From the NCBI GenBank assembly GCA_016721305.1, contig JADKIH010000014.1:1-64000 (forward strand): a stretch of 64,000 bases of DNA. The letters are read 5' to 3'. Under the pieces are notes generated by a model that ran no database searches, was not told the origin of the DNA, and saw only the letters and a program-made list of their open reading frames with translations. Below, piece after piece: positions 8,710-17,311 of the stretch. Source of the DNA: Bacteroidota bacterium. GTDB lineage: Bacteria > Bacteroidota > Bacteroidia > AKYH767-A > 2013-40CM-41-45. Each line of letters opens with the position of its first letter. The first letter of the stretch is position 1. Position numbers and translations under genes: made by a program.

Positions 8710-9420
8710 ATGGCAGTTAAACCAAAAAAGCAGGCTGCAGAGATCGCACATTCTGCTACAATTGAAAATCTCGAATACAATACTCAACGCAGTCTTTTGC
8801 TCGTACCTGAGTACGGACGTGGAGTCCAGAAAATGGTGGAAGCTGCACTTTTAATGGAAGATCGCGAGAAGCGTACTAAGGCAGCCAACACGATCGTTTC
8901 CGTGATGGGCTTACTCAACCCTCAGGTTCGTGAGATCACTGATTACAAGCAAAAGCTTTGGGATCACCTGCACATCATGGCTGATTTTAATCTGGACGTT
9001 GATAGTCCGTATCCAATGCCTGAGCGTGCAGCTATTCAAGCTAAGCCAAACAGAATTCCTTATCCTACCAGCGATATTCGTTATAAATATTATGGCAAGG
9101 CGATGGAAGATATGATCCGTAAAATTTCTGAGTTGGAAGACAGCCCAAATAAGGATCAGATCACTCAGAACCTGGCGAACTTTATGAAGATGTCATATCT
9201 GACATGGAATAAAGATACAGTTGATGATACAACGATCTTTAAGCACATGGATGAGCTTTCTACCGGTAAAGTTAAATTACACGAATCGGTACGACTGAAT
9301 CATACTGCAGAAATTCTTGCGCTGAGTAAAGAAAAGCAACGCGACAATGCTGTAAAAAGTAAAATGCGCAGCAATAACAATAACAAGAATAACAATAACA
9401 ATAAACGCAGAAAGAAGTAA
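8710..9420 (+). CDS. DUF4290 domain protein
   Basis: A 236-residue cytoplasmic protein of the DUF4290 family, which is confined largely to Bacteroidota and has no known function. Family landmarks are the N-terminal N-L-E-Y-N-T-Q-R, V-P-E-Y-G-R-x-V-Q-K-M-V-E, R-x-x-A-A-N-x-I-V and the L-W-D-H-L-x-I-M-A-x-F segment. The end is a 25-residue Asn/Lys/Arg-rich tail, which could be disordered and nucleic-acid binding. In many Bacteroidota the gene lies just before murA; here a desaturase and a secreted-protein gene lie between the two. That conserved pairing suggests, without proof, a link to the cell envelope. Confidence 0.9.
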   Translation: MAVKPKKQAAEIAHSATIENLEYNTQRSLLLVPEYGRGVQKMVEAALLMEDREKRTKAANTIVSVMGLLNPQVREITDYKQKLWDHLHIMADFNLDVDSPYPMPERAAIQAKPNRIPYPTSDIRYKYYGKAMEDMIRKISELEDSPNKDQITQNLANFMKMSYLTWNKDTVDDTTIFKHMDELSTGKVKLHESVRLNHTAEILALSKEKQRDNAVKSKMRSNNNNKNNNNNKRRKK

Positions 9421-9445
9421 TTCAGTCATTACACTCGAATAGACA

Positions 9446-10438
9446 ATGAGCAAAAATTCATTTCGTTACTCCTCCGAACCGGAACCTCACAAAGGCCGAA
9501 CCAAACAAATTCTCCAGCAATATCCCAAGGTAAGAGAGTTGATTACCAAAAACCCGATGACAATCGTTCCTCTTGTTGGAATCGTTGCCGGAATGGTTAT
9601 CATTTCTTACTTGCTTAAAGACAGTTCATGGTGGCTTGTTTTCTTAGTTGCTTATACTGTCGGTGCTTTTGCAAATCACTCTCTGTTTGTGATGATTCAC
9701 GAGTGCTCGCACAATCTTCTTTTTAGAGGGAAAGTGCCGAATTACCTGGCTTCAATTACTGCGAACCTTCCACACATTCTTCCAAGTGCAATTTCCTTCA
9801 CTCGTTATCATCGTATGCATCACGTGCATCAGGGTAATCACGATCTGGATGCCGATCTTCCTGATTTCTGGGAAGCTCGTTATTTGGGAAATAATTTTTT
9901 CAGCAAAGCACTTTGGCTTTTATTCTTCCCGTTCATTCAATTGAAACGAACTTTCCGTTTAAAATATATTAAGCCGGTTGACAGCTGGATTGTTGCCAAT
10001 TGGATTATTCAGTTCACATTCGATTTTCTTATCGTTTATTTCTTCGGTTGGAAAGCACTTGCCTACATGGCATTGAGTTTCTTCTTCTCTGTAGGTCTTC
10101 ATCCGCTTGGCGCTCGCTGGATTCAGGAGCATTATCTGGTGCTCGACCAAAATCAGGAAACATATTCTTACTATGGTTGGCTCAACACTCTTTCATTCAA
10201 CGTTGGCTACCATAACGAACATCACGATTTCCCTTCTGTTCCGTGGAATAAATTACCGGAACTTAAACGTCAGGCTCCTGCGTATTACGACAATCTGAAA
10301 TCTCACAACTCGTGGGTGAAATTATTCTTCCGCTTCCTTTTTGATAACAAGATCACTCTCCACTCACGTATTCTCCGCGATGAAAAGTCGAAAGAGAAAG
10401 TTTTGAGTGCGGAGGAGCAGGCGGTGAAGTATTATTGA
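9446..10438 (+). CDS. Sphingolipid delta-4 desaturase-like fatty acid desaturase
   Basis: A 330-residue membrane di-iron desaturase. The three histidine boxes are present: HECSH (85-89), HRMHH (122-126) and HNEHH (256-260). Hydrophobic segments lie at about 40-57, 63-83, 150-165, 183-200 and 203-222. Beyond the boxes, the protein follows animal dihydroceramide desaturase (DEGS1) closely: the N-terminal P-H-x-x-R-x-x-x-I-L-x-x-Y-P, H-P-x-x-x-x-x-I-x-E-H-Y, E-T-Y-S-Y-Y-G-x-L-N, F-N-V-G-Y-H-N-E-H-H-D-F-P and Y-Y-D-N-L. This is stronger than generic desaturase similarity. It may introduce a double bond into a sphingoid base of membrane sphingolipids, which many Bacteroidota make. The gene starts 25 bases after DUF4290. 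Substrate assignment is an inference; a generic acyl desaturase remains possible. Confidence 0.82.
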   Translation: MSKNSFRYSSEPEPHKGRTKQILQQYPKVRELITKNPMTIVPLVGIVAGMVIISYLLKDSSWWLVFLVAYTVGAFANHSLFVMIHECSHNLLFRGKVPNYLASITANLPHILPSAISFTRYHRMHHVHQGNHDLDADLPDFWEARYLGNNFFSKALWLLFFPFIQLKRTFRLKYIKPVDSWIVANWIIQFTFDFLIVYFFGWKALAYMALSFFFSVGLHPLGARWIQEHYLVLDQNQETYSYYGWLNTLSFNVGYHNEHHDFPSVPWNKLPELKRQAPAYYDNLKSHNSWVKLFFRFLFDNKITLHSRILRDEKSKEKVLSAEEQAVKYY

Positions 10439-10441
10439 TTT

Positions 10442-10490
10442 GGAATTCAAAATTTGGAATTCAGAATTCAGAATTTTGAATTTTGAATTG
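10442..10490. repeat. AT-rich self-complementary GAATTC-type repeat
   Basis: Tandem GAATTC and GAATTTTG units lie between the desaturase stop and the convergent T9SS gene. AATTCAAAATT (10444-10454) is complementary to AATTTTGAATT, which occurs twice (10472-10482 and 10479-10489), so the region can fold. A near-identical core lies at 34697-34722. Confidence 0.7.
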
Positions 10491-10587
10491 AATAGAAAAG
10501 CCTCGCCCCCTCATGCTCCCGCTCAACACCCGGCAAGGATTAAGCTAAGGAACATAAGTTGGGTTGCAAGGTTGATTCTTACGGGAA

Positions 10588-12059
10588 TCATCTATAGGGA
10601 ACAGGCAGGGACCTGTTGAACTTTCTGTTTTGTGTAGTGATTGCCTGAAGGAAATAAATTCCCGGACTCAGCTCTTCTGTGATGAGGTCGAATGAAGCTT
10701 GATTTATATTTTCCGCTTTTCGAATAATCCTTCCTGAAACATCATAGAGCAATATGCTCGAGAGTAATTCGTCTTCTTTTATTCTGACATTTATTCTCCC
10801 AATTGCATCGGGCACGATAGTCATTGGGTTCAAGTTCCGGATCTGACGACTGATTGAATGATCGCGCAACATCGTGTACGTGTACCATAGCGACCCCGTA
10901 CAGCGATTCGCAGGCAGATTGGTGGTAGAGTATTGATTGTCGTTATACGAGTAGCAGCTGCAGTCTGCGCAGAAGTAAGAAGGGTTGTTCAGCTTGTCGA
11001 CATAATTCTTTTCCACCGAATACATATTCCCCGAGGTAGTCGCGCTTCCGTCCAGATATTCGCCAAGATGATTCTGCGGAATATCGCTCGAATTACAATA
11101 GCTGTAATTCGCGCTCTGTGCACTCAGGCCGATGTAGAATGTGGTGCCGTTTTTGGTGAAACGATCGGAAAGCAAATGTGCATTGCGACACGATATATCG
11201 AAACCGTTTGACGGATCGGAGCTGTATGCAGGAATCATCATGCGATCGATCAACGGATCTGCCGAAGTGATCTGATCTGTCGCCGTCCATCCCAGTAAGC
11301 GATAATAATCGGTGGGCTGAAAAGTGCTTTCGACAGAAGTGATGCAGCTGAAATTGCATTTTAGCATCTGCATGATTTTAAAATCGACGTGTAATTTTCA
11401 AACTCGGCCTGCATGTCGGAAAGTGATGCGGTTCCTGCGTCTTTCCAATAGGGATAGTCGAGGTAGAGCACGTCAAATGCAGCTTTGCAACGATCACTCA
11501 CACGTTCGTTTTTGCATCTGTTCAGTCCGGCTGCACGAAGAAAGAACTTGCATAGCTCCGTTCGTTTCAGATTCCTCATTTGTGCATTGTTGTTAATGAT
11601 TGAATCGGCCTGACTCAAAGTCATTCCGTATGCACCGGGGAAGCAGTTTCGACTGAAGTAATCGTTTGCCCTCAAATAGCGTGATGTGCTGAAAAAGCCT
11701 TCCGAACTACCGACGGCAGCAATGCGGAGGTCGGGGAAGTTTTGTCTCAGATTCGAAAGAAAGACCCGGAGTGTTGGTTCCAGAGTCGGATTGCCAATCA
11801 CAGCGGAATGATCCAAACCACTCAGTGCAATAAAGCTGATGTAATTGTCGTGAATATATTGCTTCAATTCCTGAAACAAGCCTAGTACATTTCCTCCGTA
11901 CATATCACTGATGATGTCGGCGGAACAGTCGACAAACATACCGCGGGAAAAGCCATTTGGCTGCGTTGGCGGAGCCTGAGGCTGATGAGAACCGGTATTT
12001 TGAGCCGGCAGATTTAGTTCGGCCAGCAAGAGAAGTAGGATGAGAGTTATATTTTTCAT
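10588..12059 (-). CDS. Secreted T9SS cargo protein of unknown function (frameshifted)
   Basis: An exported protein of about 490 residues. The N-terminus is a signal peptide (MKNITLILLLLLAELNLPAQ) and the last 80 residues look like a type IX secretion sorting domain: V-R-I-K-E-D-x-L-x-S-S-I-L-L-Y-D-V-S-G-R-I-I, then L-x-x-G-I-Y-F-L-Q. The middle is a Cys-rich domain with alternating hydrophobic strands (F-I-A-L-S-G, I-A-A-V-G-S-S, D-V-L-Y-L-D-Y-P-Y-W, M-M-I-P-A-Y), reminiscent of a TIM-barrel, but I cannot name a family. The frame breaks at about 11376-11379 where one A of an A-run on the coding strand is missing; adding it joins both halves. It is transcribed against the neighbouring genes and interrupts the DUF4290-murA neighbourhood. 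Confidence 0.75.
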
Positions 12060-12277
12060 GTGTTTGATTTAACAATGCAAAGATGAAGCACGATTTTCTC
12101 TTTTGCATCCAATAAAAGCAGGGACTTTTAATATCCTTATTGCAATGAAATTTAGTCAGGCACATTTGGTCTTATTACATTCTTCGTGTTCAAAACTTTC
12201 GATACCTGTCTATAGAAGATTCACGTAAGTGTTTTTCCTTCGTTATGCCTTTAAACAGACGGCAAAAGCAAGATCTT

Positions 12278-13588
12278 ATGAATAGTTTTGAAGTAACAGG
12301 TGGACTCGAATTGAAAGGGGAACTCGTTCCTCAGGGCGCGAAAAATGAAGCATTGCAAATACTTTGTGCAGTACTCCTCACTCCCGATAAAGTTGTTATC
12401 CGCAATATTCCGGATATCCGTGATGTAAATAAGCTGATTGAATTATTGCAGCATTTAGGAGTGCAGGTCGAACAGACGGGCGTTCTTAAAGGGGAGTTTA
12501 CTTTCCATGCAAAAAATATCAATATCGATTATTTGCAAACGGAAGAATTCAAGAAACAAGCTTCTGCATTGCGCGGCTCGATAATGATTGTCGGACCACT
12601 GCTGGCTCGTTTCGGAAAAGCCCGCATTCCTAAGCCGGGCGGTGATAAAATCGGTCGTCGTCGTCTCGATACGCACTTCATCGGTTTTCAAAGCCTGGGT
12701 GCAACGTTCGACTACAACGAGCAGGATAGTTTTTACAATGTAGAGGCGAAGAAACTGAAGGGTTGTTACATGTTGCTCGACGAAGCATCGGTAACAGGAA
12801 CGGCGAACATCATCATGGCCGCTGTTCTTGCCGAAGGCACAACAACGATTTACAATGCAGCCTGTGAACCATACATTCAGCAGCTCTGCAATATGCTGAA
12901 CCGAATGGGTGCAAAAATTACAGGCATCGGTTCTAATCTTCTCAATATCGAAGGAGTAACTTCTCTCAAAGGAACAGAGCATAAACTCCTTCCCGATATG
13001 ATTGAAATCGGATCGTTCATCGGTCTGGCTGCAATGACGAAATCGGAAATCACCATTAAAGAAGTTGGCTATCCTCATTTGGGTGTTATTCCTGATGTCT
13101 TTAAGCGTCTAGGTATTCAGATGGAATTGCGCGGAGATGATCTTTTCATTCCTCGTCAGGAGAGCTACGAAATCGAATCGTTTATCGATGGTTCAATTCT
13201 CACAGTGGCGGATGCAATCTGGCCGGGCTTTACGCCCGATTTGTTGAGTGTCATTCTCGTAACTGCTACACAAGCGAACGGAACGGTTCTCATCCACCAG
13301 AAGATGTTCGAAAGCCGTTTGTTCTTCGTCGATAAACTCATTGATATGGGTGCACAGATCATTCTTTGTGATCCGCATCGTGCCACCGTGATCGGACTGA
13401 ACCGAAAAGTTCCTCTTAGAGCGATATCGATGACTTCGCCGGATATTCGTGCCGGAGTAGCCTTGTTGATTGCAGCTATGTCGGCTAAAGGAAAGAGTAT
13501 TATTCACAACATCGAACAAATTGATCGTGGTTATCAGCGAATCGACGAGCGATTAAATGCGATTGGAGCGAAGATAACGCGCGTTTAA
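12278..13588 (+). CDS. murA: UDP-N-acetylglucosamine 1-carboxyvinyltransferase
   Basis: First committed enzyme of peptidoglycan synthesis; it transfers enolpyruvate from PEP to UDP-GlcNAc in the cytoplasm. I choose the ATG at 12278 (436 residues), because the family starts at M-x-x-F-x-V-x-G-G; an ATG 33 bases upstream is possible. Landmarks: G-A-K-N-E-A-L-Q-I (20-28), R-G-S-I-M-I-V-G-P-L-L-A-R-F-G (99-113), and the catalytic loop P-K-P-G-G-D-K-I-G-R-R-R. The loop has Asp123 where E. coli has the fosfomycin target Cys115, so intrinsic fosfomycin resistance is expected. The next gene is a TlpA thioredoxin. Confidence 0.95.
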   Translation: MNSFEVTGGLELKGELVPQGAKNEALQILCAVLLTPDKVVIRNIPDIRDVNKLIELLQHLGVQVEQTGVLKGEFTFHAKNINIDYLQTEEFKKQASALRGSIMIVGPLLARFGKARIPKPGGDKIGRRRLDTHFIGFQSLGATFDYNEQDSFYNVEAKKLKGCYMLLDEASVTGTANIIMAAVLAEGTTTIYNAACEPYIQQLCNMLNRMGAKITGIGSNLLNIEGVTSLKGTEHKLLPDMIEIGSFIGLAAMTKSEITIKEVGYPHLGVIPDVFKRLGIQMELRGDDLFIPRQESYEIESFIDGSILTVADAIWPGFTPDLLSVILVTATQANGTVLIHQKMFESRLFFVDKLIDMGAQIILCDPHRATVIGLNRKVPLRAISMTSPDIRAGVALLIAAMSAKGKSIIHNIEQIDRGYQRIDERLNAIGAKITRV

Positions 13589-13653
13589 AGCGTTTTCTGA
13601 GGATATTTCAGATAAACAGGGTGGAAGGGCAAACTTTTCACCCTGTTTTTCGT

Positions 13654-13661
13654 TATATTTG
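13654..13661 (+). promoter_or_regulatory. Possible minus-7 element before the TlpA gene
   Basis: TATATTTG matches the Bacteroidota minus-7 consensus and lies 55 bases before the chosen start. I see no well-placed TTG about 19 bases upstream, so this is weak. Confidence 0.35.
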
Positions 13662-13716
13662 CCTGACTTCTGGCAGGATTCTTGAGAATTCGTGCCGTCC
13701 AAAAAAACATATCCAA

Positions 13717-14247
13717 ATGAAGAAAATTATTTTCGCCTCAGTAATTCTACTCTCTGTTTTCGCATTTACACGTCCTGCTGATAACGGTTCAGCCGTTGTA
13801 GGTTTGAACATCGGAAACAAAGCTCCTGAATTGAAATTTCAGTCGCCGGAAGGAAAAGAAATCGCTCTTTCCAGCCTTAAGGGTAAAATGGTACTTATCG
13901 ATTTTTGGGCTTCCTGGTGTGGCCCTTGCCGTCGTGAAAATCCAAATGTAGTAACGGCCTACCAAAAATATAAAGCCTCTAAATTTAAAGGAGGAAATGG
14001 TTTTACTGTCTATAGCGTGTCGCTCGATAAAGACAAAGCTTCATGGCAACAGGCAATTAAAGCAGACGGTTTAGTGTGGCCAACTCACGTAAGTGATCTG
14101 ATGTGGTGGCAATCTAAAGCAGGTGCTTTATACGGAGTTCAGTCTATTCCGACAAATTGGTTGATCGATGGTAATGGAATTATCGTCGGTCGCGATTTAA
14201 GAGGCCCGGCTCTGGAGCAAGCATTAGATGACCAGTTGGCGAAGTAG
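13717..14247 (+). CDS. TlpA-like thioredoxin-fold disulfide oxidoreductase
   Basis: An exported thioredoxin-fold protein of 176 residues, starting at the ATG at 13717. A signal peptide (M-K-K-I-I-F-A-S-V-I-L-L-S-V-F-A-F) leads to a redoxin/AhpC-TSA-like domain with F-W-A-S-W-C-G-P-C-R; the C-G-P-C active site lies at about residues 68-71. The cis-proline side of the active site is in V-Q-S-I-P-T-N-W-L-I-D. Such proteins reduce or shuffle disulfides in the periplasm. The longer GTG-started frame upstream would destroy the signal peptide, so I reject it. A UUCG terminator follows the gene. Confidence 0.85.
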   Translation: MKKIIFASVILLSVFAFTRPADNGSAVVGLNIGNKAPELKFQSPEGKEIALSSLKGKMVLIDFWASWCGPCRRENPNVVTAYQKYKASKFKGGNGFTVYSVSLDKDKASWQQAIKADGLVWPTHVSDLMWWQSKAGALYGVQSIPTNWLIDGNGIIVGRDLRGPALEQALDDQLAK

Positions 14248-14276
14248 TTTCCGGCAAACAATTTTGAATTCTATAG

Positions 14277-14302
14277 AAGAGGCTTCGGCCTCTTTTTTTT
14301 TT
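14277..14302 (+). terminator. Intrinsic terminator after the TlpA gene
   Basis: AAGAGGC-TTCG-GCCTCTT is a perfect seven-pair stem with a UUCG loop, followed by a long T-run. It lies about 30 bases past the TlpA stop. Confidence 0.88.
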
Positions 14303-14355
14303 GCCTTTTTTCGATCGGCAGAGAAGCATATCGGCTATTCTCATTTAGAATTCGC

Positions 14356-14363
14356 TACTTTTG
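14356..14363 (+). promoter_or_regulatory. Possible minus-7 element before grpE
   Basis: TACTTTTG fits TAnnTTTG and lies after the TlpA terminator and before grpE, where a promoter is needed. The upstream minus-33 TTG is not clear. Confidence 0.35.
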
Positions 14364-14457
14364 CCTGCCAATTTGGCCCGGGAACCCTATCTGGCAAAGT
14401 TGTTGACTAATGCGAAATCGCTTGAAATTCCCCGGTTTTACTAAAAAATCATCAAAA

Positions 14458-15021
14458 ATGAAGTCAAAAGAACATTCTGCTGACACAGAAAATAAGTTAG
14501 AAACTGAAAATTCGGCTGAGGAGACTCAACCGGTTACTGAAGCTTTGCCTGATGCCTCCACTGAGGAAAATGATCCAATCGCTAAGATGGAAGCTGAGCT
14601 TTCGGAGTCTAGAGATAAATATTTGCGACTCTATTCTGACTTTGAAAATTATAAAAAGCGCGTTTCCAGAGATCGTATCGAACAGTCGAAAATGGCGGGC
14701 TCGGATATCTTCCTTTCTATCCTTCCCATTATCGATGATTTCGAAAGAGCTTTAAAATCGTTCGAGACGGCTAAAGAAATAGGGCCGGTTAAAGAAGGAT
14801 TGAATTTGATTTATTCAAAATTGAAATCATCAACAGAAGCCCGTGGTTTAAAAGCAATGGACGCAAAAGGAAAACCATTTGATGCAGATCTGCACGACGC
14901 AATTACGAATGTGCCTGCACCATCCGAAGATCAAAAGGGAATGGTTATCGAAGAAGTTGAACGCGGATATTTTCTGAATGATAAAGTAATTCGTCACGCC
15001 AAAGTTATCGTTGGAAATTAA
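14458..15021 (+). CDS. grpE: Nucleotide exchange factor GrpE
   Basis: Co-chaperone that releases ADP from DnaK. Starting at the ATG at 14458 it has 187 residues; an ATG at 14410 would add 16 residues. An acidic, disordered N-terminal tail is followed by a coiled coil (L-S-E-S-R-D-K-Y-L-R-L-Y-S-D-F-E-N-Y-K-K-R) that forms the dimer stalk, and the C-terminal beta-wing with G-K-P-F-D-A-D-L-H-D-A-I and G-Y-F-L-N-D-K-V-I-R-H-A-K-V. It sits 15 bases before dnaJ, forming a grpE-dnaJ operon. dnaK is not in this window. Confidence 0.94.
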   Translation: MKSKEHSADTENKLETENSAEETQPVTEALPDASTEENDPIAKMEAELSESRDKYLRLYSDFENYKKRVSRDRIEQSKMAGSDIFLSILPIIDDFERALKSFETAKEIGPVKEGLNLIYSKLKSSTEARGLKAMDAKGKPFDADLHDAITNVPAPSEDQKGMVIEEVERGYFLNDKVIRHAKVIVGN

Positions 15022-15036
15022 GAAGAGATTTAGTCT

Positions 15037-16200
15037 ATGTCGAAAAGAGATTATTACGAAATTTTAGGAGTGGCGCGAAATGCCGGTGAAGCTGAGATCA
15101 AAAAAGCTTACCGACAGATGGCGATTAAATTCCATCCCGATAAAAATCCGGGCAACAAAGAAGCGGAAGAGCATTTTAAAGAAGCTGCTGAAGCTTACGA
15201 AGTGTTGAGCAACACGGAGAAACGTCAACGCTATGACCAACTCGGTCATCGTGGTATGGGTGGTGCTGCCGGTGGCGGCGCTGCAGGTGGAATGAATATG
15301 GAGGATATTTTCTCCCACTTCGGTGATATTTTCGGTGAAGGAAATCCTTTCGAAAGTTTCTTCGGCGGTGGCGGAGGAGGAGGCACACGTGGTGGCCGAC
15401 GAGTAAATCGTGGATCCAATCTTCGAATTAAAGTCAGTCTCACCCTGGAAGAAATTGCCAATGGTGTCGAGAAAAAAATAAAAGTAAACAAGTTCGTTTC
15501 CTGCAATTCCTGTAAAGGTTCAGGAGCGCAAGACGGCGGATCTTTTACTCGTTGTTCTACTTGCCAGGGTAGCGGTCAGGTGCATCGGGTGACGAGTACG
15601 TTCATCGGACAGATGCGCACGACTTCTACTTGCCCGACATGTAGCGGAGAAGGACAGATCATAGCTAATAAATGCAAATCATGCCATGGTAGCTGTGTGC
15701 AACATGGAGAAGATACAATTACCATCAATATTCCTCCGGGTGTCGGAGAGGGTATGCAATTGACGGTTAGTGGCAAAGGAAATCTGGGAGAAAGAGGAGG
15801 AGTACCCGGTGATTTAATTATCGTAATTGAAGAAATCAAGCACGCACATCTGATGCGCGATGGCAATAATTTGCTGTACGATCTGTATATCAATTTTGCA
15901 GATGCAGCTCTCGGAATCAGCACAGAAGTGCCAACAATCGAGGGTAAGGCAAAGATTAAACTCGACGCCGGAACACAGAGCGGTAAAGTACTTCGCATGA
16001 AAGGTAAAGGCTTGCCTTCGGTAAACAGTTATGGCAAAGGCGATCTCCTAATCAATGTAAACGTGTGGACTCCACAGCACCTTTCTTCAGAAGAGAAAAA
16101 GCTGTTAGAGCAATTGCGCAACTCAGCCAACTTCAAACCCAATCCCGGCAAAGGCGACAAAAGCTTCTACGACCGAATGAAAGAATTCTTCCATTCCTAA
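15037..16200 (+). CDS. dnaJ: Chaperone protein DnaJ
   Basis: Type I Hsp40 of 387 residues that stimulates DnaK ATP hydrolysis. The J-domain occupies residues 4-70 with the HPD motif in K-F-H-P-D-K-N-P-G. A Gly-rich linker follows, about residues 72-125, then four zinc-finger repeats (C-N-S-C-K-G-S-G, C-S-T-C-Q-G-S-G, C-P-T-C-S-G-E-G, C-K-S-C-H-G-S-C), and a C-terminal substrate-binding region. The fourth repeat ends in Cys where the family has Gly, a single-base G-to-T difference. That could be real or one more base error. No break in the frame is seen. Confidence 0.96.
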   Translation: MSKRDYYEILGVARNAGEAEIKKAYRQMAIKFHPDKNPGNKEAEEHFKEAAEAYEVLSNTEKRQRYDQLGHRGMGGAAGGGAAGGMNMEDIFSHFGDIFGEGNPFESFFGGGGGGGTRGGRRVNRGSNLRIKVSLTLEEIANGVEKKIKVNKFVSCNSCKGSGAQDGGSFTRCSTCQGSGQVHRVTSTFIGQMRTTSTCPTCSGEGQIIANKCKSCHGSCVQHGEDTITINIPPGVGEGMQLTVSGKGNLGERGGVPGDLIIVIEEIKHAHLMRDGNNLLYDLYINFADAALGISTEVPTIEGKAKIKLDAGTQSGKVLRMKGKGLPSVNSYGKGDLLINVNVWTPQHLSSEEKKLLEQLRNSANFKPNPGKGDKSFYDRMKEFFHS

Positions 16201-16241
16201 TCTACTCCCTCCAAAAAATTAACCCTTTCTTAACCCCCGGT

Positions 16242-16295
16242 CAACTTACTACTTTCAGCTTACTAATTACCAATTTCCACTTACTAATTACTAAA
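16242..16295. repeat. Short CTTACTA/CTAATTAC tandem array
   Basis: The gap between dnaJ and the ABC transporter gene holds repeated CTTACTAATTAC-like units (TTACTACT, CTTACTAATTACC, CTTACTAATTACT). It belongs with the other short-period intergenic arrays in this window but has no clear inverted arm. Confidence 0.55.
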
Positions 16296-16358
16296 AAATA
16301 TTTCCCCGTTTGGCCACCATACCAACGGGTTTTTTACTTTACGCATCTTCTATAACCT

Positions 16359-17288
16359 ATGAATATTCTTGAAATTTCCAATGTGTCGAAAAACTATGCC
16401 TCGCACAAGGCCTTAGATAATGTTTCGATTAACATCCCCGGACAAAGTGTCTTTGGATTACTTGGACCTAATGGTGCAGGTAAAACTTCACTCATCCGCA
16501 CCATCACACAGATTACAGCTCCGGATAGCGGGCAGATTAAATTCAAAGGAGAAATTCTTACTCCGTCGCATGCTTTAAAGATGGGCTATCTTCCGGAGGA
16601 ACGTGGCCTTTACAAAAAGATGGAAGTTGGAGAGCAAGCGCTCTATCTCGCCCGTTTAAAAGGTATGTCGAAGCACGATGCTCTTGTGAAATTGAAATAC
16701 TTGTTTGAAAAATTTGAAATTCAAGCCTGGTGGAAAAAGAAAATCGAAGAGCTTTCGAAAGGAATGGCGCAGAAAGTGCAGTTCATCACTACGATTTTGC
16801 ATAATCCGGAGTTTTTGATTCTCGATGAACCATTTACCGGCTTCGATCCTATTAATGCTGAGTTAGTAAAAAACGAATTGCTTGAACTTCGCAAGAACGG
16901 AACGACGATCGTACTCTCAACGCACCGAATGGAAAGCGTTGAAGAGCTTTGTAGTCATATTGCCCTTATCAATAACTCGCATGTTATTCTCGACGGTGCT
17001 GTTAAGGAAATCCGAAAAGCATACCGAAGTATGACATACGATATACGATTCCGGGGAACGAATATCGGCTTTACTCATGCATTATGGACAGGTTATGAAT
17101 TAATTGACTTGAAGCCTGAAGAAGATCATCATGTTGCCCGAATTAAAATGATTGCTTCTTCCTCTGTCAATGATTTATTGAAAGCAATTTTGCCTCATGT
17201 GGAAATACTCAGCGTGCAGGAAGTCATTCCAAGCATGAATGATATTTTTATTATGAAAGTGAACGAAAATAATCCTGTAAAAAAATAG
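16359..17288 (+). CDS. ABC transporter ATP-binding protein (ABC-2/NatA type)
   Basis: ATPase subunit of an ABC-2 exporter, 309 residues. Walker A is GPNGAGKT (36-43), the signature is L-S-K-G-M-A-Q-K-V-Q, Walker B is L-I-L-D-E-P-F-T-G-F-D-P, and the H-loop is in S-T-H-R-M-E. The C-terminal ~90 residues match the extra domain (DUF4162-like) of this ATPase group. The permease gene begins 23 bases downstream, so the two form a two-component exporter. NatA/NatB systems export sodium or other substrates; the substrate here is unknown. Confidence 0.92.
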   Translation: MNILEISNVSKNYASHKALDNVSINIPGQSVFGLLGPNGAGKTSLIRTITQITAPDSGQIKFKGEILTPSHALKMGYLPEERGLYKKMEVGEQALYLARLKGMSKHDALVKLKYLFEKFEIQAWWKKKIEELSKGMAQKVQFITTILHNPEFLILDEPFTGFDPINAELVKNELLELRKNGTTIVLSTHRMESVEELCSHIALINNSHVILDGAVKEIRKAYRSMTYDIRFRGTNIGFTHALWTGYELIDLKPEEDHHVARIKMIASSSVNDLLKAILPHVEILSVQEVIPSMNDIFIMKVNENNPVKK

Positions 17289-17311
17289 TTTCCGCTAATC
17301 ACATTTGAATT

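Noticed and set aside
10588..12059. Two adjacent secreted proteins
   Set aside because: The second half has no signal peptide and the first lacks a C-terminal end. One missing A in a run joins them into a single protein with signal peptide and sorting domain.
12455..13078. Minus-strand open frame of 207 codons inside murA
   Set aside because: It is antisense to the murA coding region, whose protein is fully conserved; the shadow product is low-complexity and unlike any family.
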